Shown: positions 16,130 through 24,623, numbered from the stretch's first letter. The stretch: DNA of 64,000 nucleotides from CAIOHW01 sp964432565 (GCA_964432565.1 CAYSOA010000006.1:32101-96100), one strand, 5' to 3'. Numbers and translations are program-made. Notes: a model not told the origin generated them from the sequence alone.

Positions 16130-18106
16130 ATGACCATCCAATCGATTCTGTTTCTTCTGATCGCCGGCATCGCCTTTGGTTACTCGGGCTATCGCTTCAG
16201 CATTCTGTTCAAGCTCCTCAAGGCCCAGAATGGCAAGGCACCGATGCGGTGGAACCAGCTTCCGGTCCGAATCGTCGATTCTCTCATCCATGTCCTTGGC
16301 CAGAAGGCAGTGCTTCGAAAAAAGACCATCGGAGTGATCCACACGACGATTTTTTGGGGATTCCTCATCATCACGGTGGGCACGCTCGAGCAGTTTGCGA
16401 CGACGATCCATCCGTCGCTGACTTTTGAGTTCATTGGCGAAGCACCGTACGCCTTCCTGATCCAGATCCAGGACGTATTCACGTTTGCCATCCTCTTCGC
16501 AGTGGCGGGCGCGTTTTATCGCCGACTGGTCCTTCGTCCTGAGGGGGTGGGCCACTCGAAGGATGCCAATATCGTCCTGCTCTTCACCGGCGCGCTGATG
16601 GTCTCGATTCTGGCGATGAACGGCTTTCACATTCTGGCAGCACAACCCTGGTATTCAGAAGACTTTGTCGTCTCAAGGTACCTCGCTCACTGGCTGTCGG
16701 GGCTGGGGATCTCGTCGGAGCTCAACGCCAGTCTCGCCGGAGCGTTCAAATGGCTTCACATGCTCCTGGTCATGGGGTTTGCCGCCTACATCCCCCACTC
16801 CAAGCACCTGCACATCGTCGCTGCCGGACCCAACACCTTTCTACGGCAGTTGACCCGAGAGAAGGGCATGCGTCCGATCAACTTCGAGGACGAAAGCGTG
16901 GTGCAGTATGGAGCGGCCAAGGTCACTGACCTGAGCTGGAAAGACACCCTCGACCTCTACGCCTGCACCGAATGCGGAAGGTGTCAGGACCTCTGTCCTG
17001 CGTGGAATACGCAAAAGCCCCTGAGTCCGAAGCTCCTCATCACCGATCTCAAGGAGAACCTCTATCGAAACAAGCAGGTGATTCTGGAGGGCAAGGCAGA
17101 CGACGTCAGCCCCGTGATCGACGACCATGTCACCGAGGATGTGATCTGGGCCTGCACCAGCTGCCGTGCCTGCGAAATCGCCTGCCCCGTCTTCATTGAG
17201 CAGACCGATAAGATCTATGACATTCGTCGTAATCTGGTGATGATGGAGTCGCGGATGCCTGATGGGATCCAGAACGTTTTCAAGAACCTGGAGACCAATG
17301 CCACCCCATGGGCCTTCAGCGCCTCCGACCGAGACAAGTGGGCCGAGGATCTCGCGCTTCCATCCATGGCAGACTCACCCGAAGTGGACGTCCTTCTCTG
17401 GGTGGGCTGTGCCGGATCCTTTGACGACCGCAACAAGAAGGTGCTCCGTTCGTTTGTCAGCATCCTGAAGAAGGCCGGCGTACGCTTCGCCATCCTCGGG
17501 AACGAGGAGCAGTGTACGGGCGATCCGGCACGGCGTATCGGCAATGAGTACCTTTATCAGACGCTCGCAAAGGCCAACATTGAGACCCTCAATCGATACA
17601 AGGTGCAAAAGATCGTCACTGCTTGTCCCCATTGCTTCAATACGATCAAAAATGAGTACAAGGACTTTGGGGGAGATTACGAGGTCTTCCACCACTCGCA
17701 GTTCATTGCCAGCCTGATTCGCGAGGGCCGTCTCAAGCCTTCAAAAAGCGTGGACGAAACCATTACGTTTCACGACAGCTGTTACCTCGGTCGCTGGAAT
17801 AACATCTATGAACAGCCTCGCGCGGTTCTCGAAGCCATCCCCTCGGCCAGGCTGGTGGAAATGCGGCAGAACCACGATCAGGCCCTTTGTTGTGGTGCCG
17901 GCGGCGGCAGGATGTTTATGGAAGAAACCATCGGCAAGCGCATCAACATCACCCGCACCGAGCAGGCGCTCGAAACCAGAGCCGGCATCATTGCGGCCTC
18001 GTGCCCTTTCTGCATGACCATGATGACCGACGGAGTGAAGTCCAAGGAGATGCTCGACAAGGTCAAGGTCATGGACATCGCGGAGCTGGTGGATCAGTCT
18101 ACGTGA
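16130..18106 (+). CDS. FadF/EtfD-like iron-sulfur ETF:quinone oxidoreductase
   Basis: 658 residues. The N-terminal ~230 residues hold about five to six membrane segments with His residues suited to heme b, like the NarI-type module. Two 4Fe-4S motifs follow: CTECGRCQDLCP (279-290) and CTSCRACEIACP (342-353). The C-terminal half has paired cysteine-rich CCG domains (WVGCAGSFDD to CPHCF, and HDSCYLGR, ALCCGAGGG, SCPFC), as in heterodisulfide-reductase subunit D. This architecture is known to oxidise ETF and reduce menaquinone. It lies directly after etfBA but behind a terminator, so it may be separately regulated. ATG 16130 has AAGGG upstream. Confidence 0.85.
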   Translation: MTIQSILFLLIAGIAFGYSGYRFSILFKLLKAQNGKAPMRWNQLPVRIVDSLIHVLGQKAVLRKKTIGVIHTTIFWGFLIITVGTLEQFATTIHPSLTFEFIGEAPYAFLIQIQDVFTFAILFAVAGAFYRRLVLRPEGVGHSKDANIVLLFTGALMVSILAMNGFHILAAQPWYSEDFVVSRYLAHWLSGLGISSELNASLAGAFKWLHMLLVMGFAAYIPHSKHLHIVAAGPNTFLRQLTREKGMRPINFEDESVVQYGAAKVTDLSWKDTLDLYACTECGRCQDLCPAWNTQKPLSPKLLITDLKENLYRNKQVILEGKADDVSPVIDDHVTEDVIWACTSCRACEIACPVFIEQTDKIYDIRRNLVMMESRMPDGIQNVFKNLETNATPWAFSASDRDKWAEDLALPSMADSPEVDVLLWVGCAGSFDDRNKKVLRSFVSILKKAGVRFAILGNEEQCTGDPARRIGNEYLYQTLAKANIETLNRYKVQKIVTACPHCFNTIKNEYKDFGGDYEVFHHSQFIASLIREGRLKPSKSVDETITFHDSCYLGRWNNIYEQPRAVLEAIPSARLVEMRQNHDQALCCGAGGGRMFMEETIGKRINITRTEQALETRAGIIAASCPFCMTMMTDGVKSKEMLDKVKVMDIAELVDQST

Positions 18107-18250
18107 CCACAGACTGAATTCCTGCCTACTTTTTTGACAGTGGCGCTGAAGATCCGCCCCTGGCTCGAACGGTAAAAGCCCGAAACGTCGAGGTTTTTGT
18201 CGTTCTATTTGAAATGACACACTGGCATGCCGCTTGGATCAGTGGCCGGC

Positions 18251-18778
18251 ATGAGAGCTCGTGTCTTGATCGGAAGTTTTGCCGTGGCCACTGCCGGACT
18301 TTGGGCTTGCTCGCCCATCTCTCCGAGCGTTCACAAAAGCACTCTACGCCCGGAGATCCCATCATCTCCACCCGCTGCTCGAGAATCCGCCGACGACTCC
18401 AAACCCGTACCGATCGAGCCTCGCTGGCTTTCATCCGAACAGGCACTGAACTCGGCCCTCGACGGAAATACAGACTCGCTCGTGGTTCGACTCTCGAGCC
18501 TCTCCCTGGATCGAATCCGAAAGGATGGGGAGATTGAGATCGAGCTTCCGTCGGAACTCTCGGGAGCTCATTTATCGAAAGCGAGAATTTTTTTGAGGGC
18601 TCTCATGGATCCTGAGACGCTTGAAGAAGTCCTGACCCAGGAATCCTGGTCGTTTCACTGGGATGAGAAGAATCCGAGAGTTCTGAAGATTCAATCTTCC
18701 GGCGACCAAACGCGGCCATCCGATCCTGCGCTCCCGGATGCGCTGGTCAGCATTCACATCGTCCTGCAGACTCGCTGA
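18251..18778 (+). CDS. Predicted lipoprotein, unknown function
   Basis: About 175 residues from ATG 18251 (ATG 18227 is in frame). A short signal peptide ends in LWAC, a plausible lipobox. After a Pro/Ser-rich linker, the remaining ~100 residues alternate charged helix and strand (EIEIELPSELSG, KARIFLRALMDPETLEEVL, SWSFHWDEKNPRVLKIQSS) and may form one small domain. No family is recognised. No ribosome site is obvious at either start. It converges on the small gene at 18785 with a gap of six bases. Confidence 0.55.
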   Translation: MRARVLIGSFAVATAGLWACSPISPSVHKSTLRPEIPSSPPAARESADDSKPVPIEPRWLSSEQALNSALDGNTDSLVVRLSSLSLDRIRKDGEIEIELPSELSGAHLSKARIFLRALMDPETLEEVLTQESWSFHWDEKNPRVLKIQSSGDQTRPSDPALPDALVSIHIVLQTR

Positions 18779-18784
18779 CAGGGC

Positions 18785-18982
18785 CTATTTTCGCGGAGTC
18801 TGGTGACCCTGCGGAAGAAAATCCTTGTGGTGGGCGATGAACCGCTTGAGCGCCGTATTGGCCAACTCCGACAACGTCAGCTGAGTATGCTTTTCCATCT
18901 CGCCCAGGACGGCTGCCACGTTTTCTTCCACCTCAAAGGAAACCTTCGCAAGCTTCCCATTCATCTTGTAATCGTCACGCAT
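18785..18982 (-). CDS. Small helical protein, unknown function
   Basis: 65 residues from ATG 18982 (TTG 19003 is an alternative). A strand-like KLAKVSFEVEE is followed by two predicted helices (NVAAVLGEMEKHTQ and LSELANTALKRFIAHH). This layout is like ribbon-helix-helix DNA-binding proteins, where the strand pairs in a dimer, but the match is by shape only. It lies 59 bases downstream of the VWA gene on the same strand and could be the last gene of the kam operon. Confidence 0.5.
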   Translation of the reverse strand: MRDDYKMNGKLAKVSFEVEENVAAVLGEMEKHTQLTLSELANTALKRFIAHHKDFLPQGHQTPRK

Positions 18983-19041
18983 AGCGAGCCGAAGATATCC
19001 CAAGCCAAGCCATCCTCAACGAAAATCTGAGCCCCCCCCCG

Positions 19042-20091
19042 CTACTTCCGCCCACGAAGCAGATCCTTCACCATCGAATACATGACCCCTGGCAATACCT
19101 CCTGCTTGGGCACCTCCAGCAGCATGCCCTTGCCCCGACGAGCCATGTCCCGACACAAGGCCTTGCTCGAGCGCTCATCCCCCATCTTCAGGACCGAAAG
19201 TTGATGGAAGCGAGGCGCCAGATAGCCAGGGTCACGACCAGCCGTGTACTTGCCATCCGTCAACAGGACAGCCCCGGGTGGTCTCCCCCGCCCCTGGGAC
19301 TCGATCTGCCGACACATGCTCAGGGCCATCCGAACTCCCGACTCCAGATGGGTGTACCCCTGGGCCGGCACATCCAGAAAACGCTCCACCAGGTCAAAAA
19401 CGCCGAGCCTCTCAAACGGACTCTTGAGGACCCGCGCCTGATTCTCAAAGGCGATGATCCCAATGGGGTCCTCAGGAAACTGGAGCAGGACCACCGAAAG
19501 CGCCACTGCGGTCAGGGCCAGCTTCTCGCCCGTCATCGACAGACTCGTATCGACCGCGAGCACCAGCGGCTGAGGACGTCGCGTCGAATACTCCATCCAG
19601 AGCTCCGACGGGTCGAGCCACTGTTGTCGTACACCGAGCGGACTGGACTCAACGGTTTCCTCGAGATCGAGCTCCGCCGACTCTGCCTCGGCAGGGAGCG
19701 AGTCCCAAGTCGATCGCCGGCGCTCGTTGGGATGAACGACGCTACCGAGCACCTGCCTCGCCTGCTCGAGAATCGCCTGGGCCGAAATCGAACGAAGATG
19801 ATGACCAATCTTCTGCAGACCGGGCTTCGATTTGAACTCGTGGTATCTCGTGGCGACATCCCAGGAGCTGGCACCCGAAAGATCCAACCACTGCTCTTCG
19901 TCCAGATCCAAAGCCGCGCCAAACTGTTCGGGAGGTAGAAACTCCATCCGTGGCTCGGGTTTCGCCGCCTGAAAGATACTCTGATAGCTTCGGCGTGGCG
20001 AGCTTCCCTCACTCGCCTCGGGTGAGCTGGAAGTCAGGCCTTTTTTTTTAAATCCTCGTCCCCCAGCCCGGCGAGCACCTCTTCGACCCAC
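19042..20091 (-). CDS. VWA-domain protein, possible C-terminal half of a frameshifted MoxR-VWA protein
   Basis: Open frame of 349 codons from GTG 20091. The von Willebrand A domain spans about 174-345 with an intact MIDAS: DTSLS (181-185), a Thr near THLESG and TDGKY. The upstream ~150 residues are acidic and helical. VWA proteins paired with MoxR ATPases act as adaptors to metal-dependent clients. The start is unclear: GTG 20091 lies 58 bases inside the MoxR gene without a good ribosome site, and the first ATG (19947) also lacks one. The frame is -1 relative to MoxR, and a slippery A-run with a hairpin lies at the junction, so it may be made as a fusion of about 634 residues. Confidence 0.85.
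   Translation of the reverse strand: MGRRGARRAGGRGFKKKGLTSSSPEASEGSSPRRSYQSIFQAAKPEPRMEFLPPEQFGAALDLDEEQWLDLSGASSWDVATRYHEFKSKPGLQKIGHHLRSISAQAILEQARQVLGSVVHPNERRRSTWDSLPAEAESAELDLEETVESSPLGVRQQWLDPSELWMEYSTRRPQPLVLAVDTSLSMTGEKLALTAVALSVVLLQFPEDPIGIIAFENQARVLKSPFERLGVFDLVERFLDVPAQGYTHLESGVRMALSMCRQIESQGRGRPPGAVLLTDGKYTAGRDPGYLAPRFHQLSVLKMGDERSSKALCRDMARRGKGMLLEVPKQEVLPGVMYSMVKDLLRGRK
20003..20064 (-). promoter_or_regulatory. Candidate -1 ribosomal frameshift signal (slippery A-run plus hairpin)
   Basis: On the coding strand the MoxR codons read TTA AAA AAA AAG GCC TGA (20051-20034). Both A_AAA_AAA and A_AAA_AAG are in the right register. Six bases after the second heptamer a hairpin begins: CTTCC, bulge AG, CTCAC, nine-base loop, GTGAG, GGAAG (20033-20003). 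Upstream, GAGG (20057-20054) and GGGGG (20064-20060) could act as an internal Shine-Dalgarno. A -1 slip reads AAA-GGC-CTG-ACT straight into the VWA frame. Confidence 0.6.
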
Positions 20092-20945
20092 GACTCAACC
20101 AGCTTGCGAATTTCGGACTGAATGCTGGACGCCGATTCGGCATCACGCTCAATCTCGATTCGAGTGGGAAGTGCAAGAAGCGCCGCCCACAAAATCGCCT
20201 CGGCAAACGTTCTCCGGCCGCCCTCAAGGACGGCACGTGCAATCTCGGCAATCGCCTGAGCCGCTCGTACCGAGGCTCCGCGCCTTACCTTGGCGTGGCC
20301 GCGAGTCAGGCGAGCGATCCGAACTGCGGCAAGCACCACCCGGTGATCAGCACCAGAGGCCGAGACAATCGAAACTTCGTCCTGCTCCGACTGGTAGTCC
20401 AGCATCACCAGCTCAAAGCGGTCGAGAATCGCCTCGCTGAGATGGGACGTCCCTACGAACTCCTTGGGGTTCTGAGTGGCGATGACGCAGAATCCATCCT
20501 TCGCCTTCACTTCGCCCAACCGGGGTACCACGACCATCCGCTCATCAATGGCAGGCAGCAAGATATTCTGCACGCCTTCAGGAAGCCGGTTCATTTCATT
20601 GATGAACAGCACTCCCCCGGTCTTCATCGCCTCGACCAGCGGCCCAGGAACGAAACTCTTGGCCGAATAGCCGGATTTCAGTACGAGGGGCGGATCGAAC
20701 CAGCCTGATAGCTTCTGCTCGGAATACCGTCCGTCGCCGTCCACACGAAAAACGGCACGCCCCAGTGATCGGGTCACTTCGAGCGCCAATCGCGTTTTTC
20801 CGACGCCGACCGGCCCTTCGAGAAGCAGGTTTCTGCGCGCCAAAACGCAGGCCCGAATCTTTTCAAGCTCCGCTTCGCGGCCGACCAGCTCGCCATCAAA
20901 GCGACCCGCACTCGCGTCGTCAGCCGTGCCCCTGATTTTGCTCAT
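20034..20945 (-). CDS. MoxR-family AAA+ ATPase
   Basis: 303 residues. MoxR ATPases work as hexameric chaperones that insert cofactors or reactivate enzymes. Walker A is GPVGVGKT (44-51). The Walker B region reads GVLFINEMNR (111-120), with Asn where Asp is usual. Sensor 1 is VIATQNP, followed by EFVGTSHLSEAILDRFE, typical of the family. The C-terminal helical lid runs to DEDLKKKA. ATG 20945 overlaps the kamE stop as ATGA, so it is translated with the B12-dependent aminomutase. The last codons before the stop are an A-run that fits a -1 frameshift site into the VWA frame. The ChlI/BchI chelatase class is the alternative, but the motifs fit MoxR better. Confidence 0.88.
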   Translation of the reverse strand: MSKIRGTADDASAGRFDGELVGREAELEKIRACVLARRNLLLEGPVGVGKTRLALEVTRSLGRAVFRVDGDGRYSEQKLSGWFDPPLVLKSGYSAKSFVPGPLVEAMKTGGVLFINEMNRLPEGVQNILLPAIDERMVVVPRLGEVKAKDGFCVIATQNPKEFVGTSHLSEAILDRFELVMLDYQSEQDEVSIVSASGADHRVVLAAVRIARLTRGHAKVRRGASVRAAQAIAEIARAVLEGGRRTFAEAILWAALLALPTRIEIERDAESASSIQSEIRKLVESWVEEVLAGLGDEDLKKKA

Positions 20946-21763
20946 GACTTCGAGCCTGCCTGATCAATGCCCTTTTTGGCAACGGTGGAGTCACCCACCT
21001 TGGCCTCCTCCCGGCGCCGAAGAAATTCTTCGACGATGTACGAGGCGACATCCGATGGCTTCGTTCCCACCCCAAATCCGGCATCAAACCCGCACTCCAG
21101 CGCCAGGGGGTGCGTCACCCTCGGCCCCCCCGAGATGAAGATCATCCGCTCGGTAAGACCGAGCTGACGGGCGCGATTCATGAGATCCTTCATGTCCCTC
21201 ATGTGGATATTATGCTGCGTGACCACTTTCGAGACGAGAACCGCATCGGCATTCTCGGCAATCGCACGCTTCAGCAGCTCGTCATTCAAGACCTGAGCCC
21301 CCAGGTTTCTGGCATCCAGCCACTGATAGCGTTCGAGTCCGTAATCTCCCGCGAACCCCTTCATGTTCATGATGGCATCGATGCCAACGGTATGGGCATC
21401 AAAACCCGTGCAGGCGCCGATCACCACCAGCTTGCGGCCGATTTTAGTGCGAATGATCTCATCCAACTCTTCACGGGAGCGCGTCTTGGCCTCCACCTTG
21501 ACCACGTGAATGTCCGTGAAATCGACAGTGTGCTTGAGGTTCCCATAAATCACGAAGAGCGAAAAGCCGTTGGCAGCCTTCTCCATGGTCGCCACCTTGA
21601 CCTGGTCAAAGCCCATCTTCTCGCAAAGCTGGATGGCCGCCTCACGCGCCTCCGGACTGGGCTCCACCGGCAGCGTAAAGCAAAGCTGCACGGTTCCATC
21701 TCCCATGATGTCACCGTAGGGCTTGAGTTTCTTCAGATCCACCTGGGCTGTTTTGTGCGACAT
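20942..21763 (-). CDS. kamE: Lysine 5,6-aminomutase beta subunit
   Basis: 273 residues. KamE carries the cobalamin-binding Rossmann domain and the PLP lysine of the enzyme that moves the terminal amino group of beta-lysine or D-lysine from C6 to C5. The base-off B12 motif DAHTVG is at 122-127 with cobalt ligand His124; NMKGFAGDYGLERY holds the PLP lysine, Lys135. GGGAGA precedes ATG 21763. The 13-base gap to kamD and ATGA overlap with MoxR indicate one operon kdd-kamD-kamE-MoxR-VWA. Confidence 0.95.
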   Translation of the reverse strand: MSHKTAQVDLKKLKPYGDIMGDGTVQLCFTLPVEPSPEAREAAIQLCEKMGFDQVKVATMEKAANGFSLFVIYGNLKHTVDFTDIHVVKVEAKTRSREELDEIIRTKIGRKLVVIGACTGFDAHTVGIDAIMNMKGFAGDYGLERYQWLDARNLGAQVLNDELLKRAIAENADAVLVSKVVTQHNIHMRDMKDLMNRARQLGLTERMIFISGGPRVTHPLALECGFDAGFGVGTKPSDVASYIVEEFLRRREEAKVGDSTVAKKGIDQAGSKS

Positions 21764-21775
21764 GGCGGTTCTCCC

Positions 21776-23341
21776 TTAAAGCAGTTCGAAAAATGGATTC
21801 AGATAATCCGGGGCGCGCTCGACGACTCCATCATGCCCCTTTCCTCCATCAAGGCGACGACTGACCTCTGCGAAGGCCCGCTCGTCTATGGCCTTGAACA
21901 ATCCTTTCGCGTTGACGGCCTCAAGGTGGGCGAGCGTTTCATCGAGAACCTTCTCGGCCCACTTTTCGATCAGGCCGCCGGATCGGTACGAAATCTCACT
22001 GCCGAGATCCCTGGCTCCGTTGAAGATATACTTGGCGTTCTTGATGCTCATCCAGCGATCCTGAAGCAGCGGCGTATGCATCGCCTCGGTGGCCATCCCT
22101 AGAAGCTGAATGGTCTGTCCCGTCAGAACCCCGACGAAGTTGAACATGGCGTCCATGAGATGACTGTAAAAGATATCGCCGCACTTGTGCCGTGTCGGGG
22201 GCATGAACTTGATGGGCGACTTCGGAAAAATATCCCGGGTCATCTGGGCACGGGCGATCTCCAGCAGGAATACATTCGGATGAGCGGGGTCCATTTCCTG
22301 AGCGTGTCCCAGACCCATCAGATCTTCAGTCATCCCGGCATGGAGGGCAAAGCGCTCGTTGATGAACTGAGACGCCAGCACCTGGTGGCCATTTTCGATG
22401 GCGTCCGCCGTGGTCAGGTAGTTATCTTCTCCGGTATGAATGACGATTCGCGAGAGGGCGATGATCTTTCGTGAAAAGTGCTGATCGATCAGCGTTCGCT
22501 TCATGTTGATGTCGCGAAAGAGAATCCCGTACATCGCATCATTCAACAGAAAGTCGAGCCTTTCGATCGCCCCCAGCGCGGCGATCTCCGGCATGCACAG
22601 GCCTGAACAATAGTTGGTCAGTCGAATGTACCGCCCAAGCATTCGCCCTTCTTCATCAAGGGCCTCGCGCATGATCCGAAAGTTCTCCTGCGTGGCATAG
22701 GTCCCGCCGAAGCCCTCGGTCGTGGCACCGTGCGGGATATAGTCCAGAAGGGACTGGGCCGTACTCCGGATAACGGCAATGGCATCGGCACCCGCCTGTG
22801 CGGCGGCGCGGGCCTGGATGACATCTTCATAGATGTTTCCGGTGGCCACGATCACATACAGCAGGGGCCCCCCGGCGCCTGTCGGATCGAAGGGATCATG
22901 GAGCTCCCGGCGAAGCGCATCCCTTTTTTCTCGAGCCGCGATGAGTTGATCGACAGCCCCGCGGGCCAGCGACTCGGCTTTCTCTCGGATGGTTTCAGGC
23001 GCCGCCAGGGGCAGCTCCGTCAGGCGAATCTCTCCCTTGGCGGCCTTCGCTGAGAGTTCGGAAGCCGAGAGTCCGGTCTGGATCAGTCCGTTGGCAAACC
23101 ACTTCAGAACGCCGCTTTCGAGGCCTCTGGCCTTGTGGATCTCATGAACAATGAGATTGACCTCGGGAACCACCTGACTCGACTGCTGCACAGCGCCTGA
23201 AACGCCAATCAGCCGCAGGACGGCCCGTTCGATCGCAATGGTCGTGTGGGTGGCGATCAGCGCTTCAACCGGGCGCGCGATCTGGGCCGCCAGCTCTCGG
23301 CAGCGACGAACCTTTTCGAAATCCAGATTCAAATGAGCCAT
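21776..23341 (-). CDS. kamD: Lysine 5,6-aminomutase alpha subunit
   Basis: 521 residues, the large TIM-barrel subunit that holds substrate, adenosine and much of the PLP site. LNLDFEKVRRC is the usual start. The YVIVATGNIYEDVIQARAAA, DAIAVIRSTAQSLLDYIPHG, TNYCSGLCMPEIAALGAIERLD and PTRHKCGDIFYSHLMDAMF blocks are family hallmarks. ATG 23341 is preferred because GGAGG lies ten bases before it; ATG 23350 is only one base from GGAGG. It lies between kdd and kamE. Confidence 0.94.
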   Translation of the reverse strand: MAHLNLDFEKVRRCRELAAQIARPVEALIATHTTIAIERAVLRLIGVSGAVQQSSQVVPEVNLIVHEIHKARGLESGVLKWFANGLIQTGLSASELSAKAAKGEIRLTELPLAAPETIREKAESLARGAVDQLIAAREKRDALRRELHDPFDPTGAGGPLLYVIVATGNIYEDVIQARAAAQAGADAIAVIRSTAQSLLDYIPHGATTEGFGGTYATQENFRIMREALDEEGRMLGRYIRLTNYCSGLCMPEIAALGAIERLDFLLNDAMYGILFRDINMKRTLIDQHFSRKIIALSRIVIHTGEDNYLTTADAIENGHQVLASQFINERFALHAGMTEDLMGLGHAQEMDPAHPNVFLLEIARAQMTRDIFPKSPIKFMPPTRHKCGDIFYSHLMDAMFNFVGVLTGQTIQLLGMATEAMHTPLLQDRWMSIKNAKYIFNGARDLGSEISYRSGGLIEKWAEKVLDETLAHLEAVNAKGLFKAIDERAFAEVSRRLDGGKGHDGVVERAPDYLNPFFELL

Positions 23342-23359
23342 TTTGATCATGCCTCCACT

Positions 23360-24397
23360 TCAGCAGTAGGTTTTCAGAAAGAGGTCCCGAAGCTCCTCGC
23401 TTTGGCGCAAAATATCCAGCGACAACTCGGCGTGCCCGGCGGTGTAGCCATTACCGATTCGGAGGTCGACATCGGCCCCAACCCCCTCGGCGCCAAGTGC
23501 CGCCCGGGTGAAGCTGGTGGCCATGCTGAAAAAATAAACCACGCCCTTGTCACGACAAGAAAGGATGCAGGACATTTCCGTTTCAGGGATGTTGGCAACA
23601 TTGATGACCACATCGCCCATCCGCCCATCAGTGGCCATGGAGACCCGCTTCATGACTTCGACGGCCTGTCGAGCATCGCACTGGATCACTTCATCAACAA
23701 AGGAGAGCCGCTTGAGGCGTTGGATGGCCTCATCCGAATAATCGATCGCAATCGTCCGCACACCTGGCTTCTTCTTCGCCTCATAAAGGCAGAGCACGCC
23801 TGACTTGCCTCCCCCACCAATCACGACGACCACATCATTCTCTTCGACCAGCTGTCGTGTCTGGGCAGGAGCACCCGCGACGTCAAGAACTGCCAACGCC
23901 ACCGTCTCGGGAAGATCGCGGGGCAGCCGTGCGAAAAGTCCGGAAGCAAAGAGAATCGCGTGACCCTCAATGTCGACCCGGTCCACCTTGGGATGGATCT
24001 TTCGAATGTTACGAATCTCAAGTGGAGTCAGGGAAAGGGAAACCAGGGATGCCACTCGGTCTCCTTCGACTACGGGCTTTTGCTGAACCGGAAACTTCGG
24101 TCCCACCTGTTTCACTGTCCCGATCAGCATTCCGCCGGAACCGGTCACCGGGTTGTGGTGCTTGCCGCGACGTCTGACGAGATCGAGAATGTGCCGCTCC
24201 ATCGCCGCCACGTCGCCCCTGCAAGCCTCCGAAATCTGGTGAAAGCTCGCCGAATCGATATTCAGGCTCTCTACTTCGATGAGCAGTTCGTCTTCTGCGA
24301 TGGGAAGCGATGGGTCGACGCGGTCCGCCTGTTGTGGAAGAAGCCCCTCGCCTCCCAAAACTCGCTGCAAACCCAATGGATCGGCTGGACGAAACAT
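23360..24397 (-). CDS. kdd: L-erythro-3,5-diaminohexanoate dehydrogenase
   Basis: 345 residues. Kdd oxidatively deaminates 3,5-diaminohexanoate, the aminomutase product, to 5-amino-3-oxohexanoate with NAD(P)+. A GroES-like N-terminal part is followed by a Rossmann domain with VVVVIGGGGKSGVLCLYEA (about 190-210) and IAIDYSDEAIQRL. The VVINVANIPETEMSCILSCRDKG block is characteristic. GGAGGT lies four bases before ATG 24397. It is first in the kam operon; the cleavage enzyme Kce and the CoA-transferase are not in the window. Confidence 0.92.
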   Translation of the reverse strand: MFRPADPLGLQRVLGGEGLLPQQADRVDPSLPIAEDELLIEVESLNIDSASFHQISEACRGDVAAMERHILDLVRRRGKHHNPVTGSGGMLIGTVKQVGPKFPVQQKPVVEGDRVASLVSLSLTPLEIRNIRKIHPKVDRVDIEGHAILFASGLFARLPRDLPETVALAVLDVAGAPAQTRQLVEENDVVVVIGGGGKSGVLCLYEAKKKPGVRTIAIDYSDEAIQRLKRLSFVDEVIQCDARQAVEVMKRVSMATDGRMGDVVINVANIPETEMSCILSCRDKGVVYFFSMATSFTRAALGAEGVGADVDLRIGNGYTAGHAELSLDILRQSEELRDLFLKTYC

Positions 24398-24623
24398 CTC
24401 TACCTCCGACTGTCTAGCGTTTGGACACCCACCAAAGTCCCTGACTCCGGGACCCTCGTTTGGCTTCTGCTCGAGGACGTCACGCTGCTGGCTCGTATGG
24501 CCTTCAGGTACCTGATTTACCTTGGTTTTTCACCTATTCTCTTTCGCCCTCGCCAGGAGCCGGGCCGTCTGGCCCGGCCGTTGCTTTCATTGGTGTTTGA
24601 GAGAACTTTACAGGAGAGATGTC
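24398..24623. promoter_or_regulatory. Divergent intergenic region with palindromes (kdd / 24624)
   Basis: This 226-base gap holds a perfect 12-base palindrome TCAGGTACCTGA at 24504-24515, a GC-only hairpin GCCGGGCC-GTCT-GGCCCGGC at 24559-24578, and a shorter repeat GTCCC/GGGAC near 24437-24453. Ribosome sites face outward on both sides. No convincing -35/-10 pair was found. Confidence 0.45.

Noticed and set aside
18107..18250. A perfect TTGACA at 18133 as promoter for the lipoprotein at 18251
   Set aside because: No -10 element lies at 16-18 bases, so it was not listed.
20041..20049. The nine-A run as a simple sequencing or assembly error fusing MoxR and VWA
   Set aside because: Not excluded, but the paired hairpin at the right spacing, the internal Shine-Dalgarno-like bases and the normal lengths of both proteins favour a functional site. 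Resequencing would settle it.
20034..20945. ChlI/BchI-type chelatase ATPase
   Set aside because: The Walker B region with INEMNR and the EFVGTSHLSEAILDRFE block fit MoxR/CbbQ-type ATPases better, and no CobN/ChlH gene is near.
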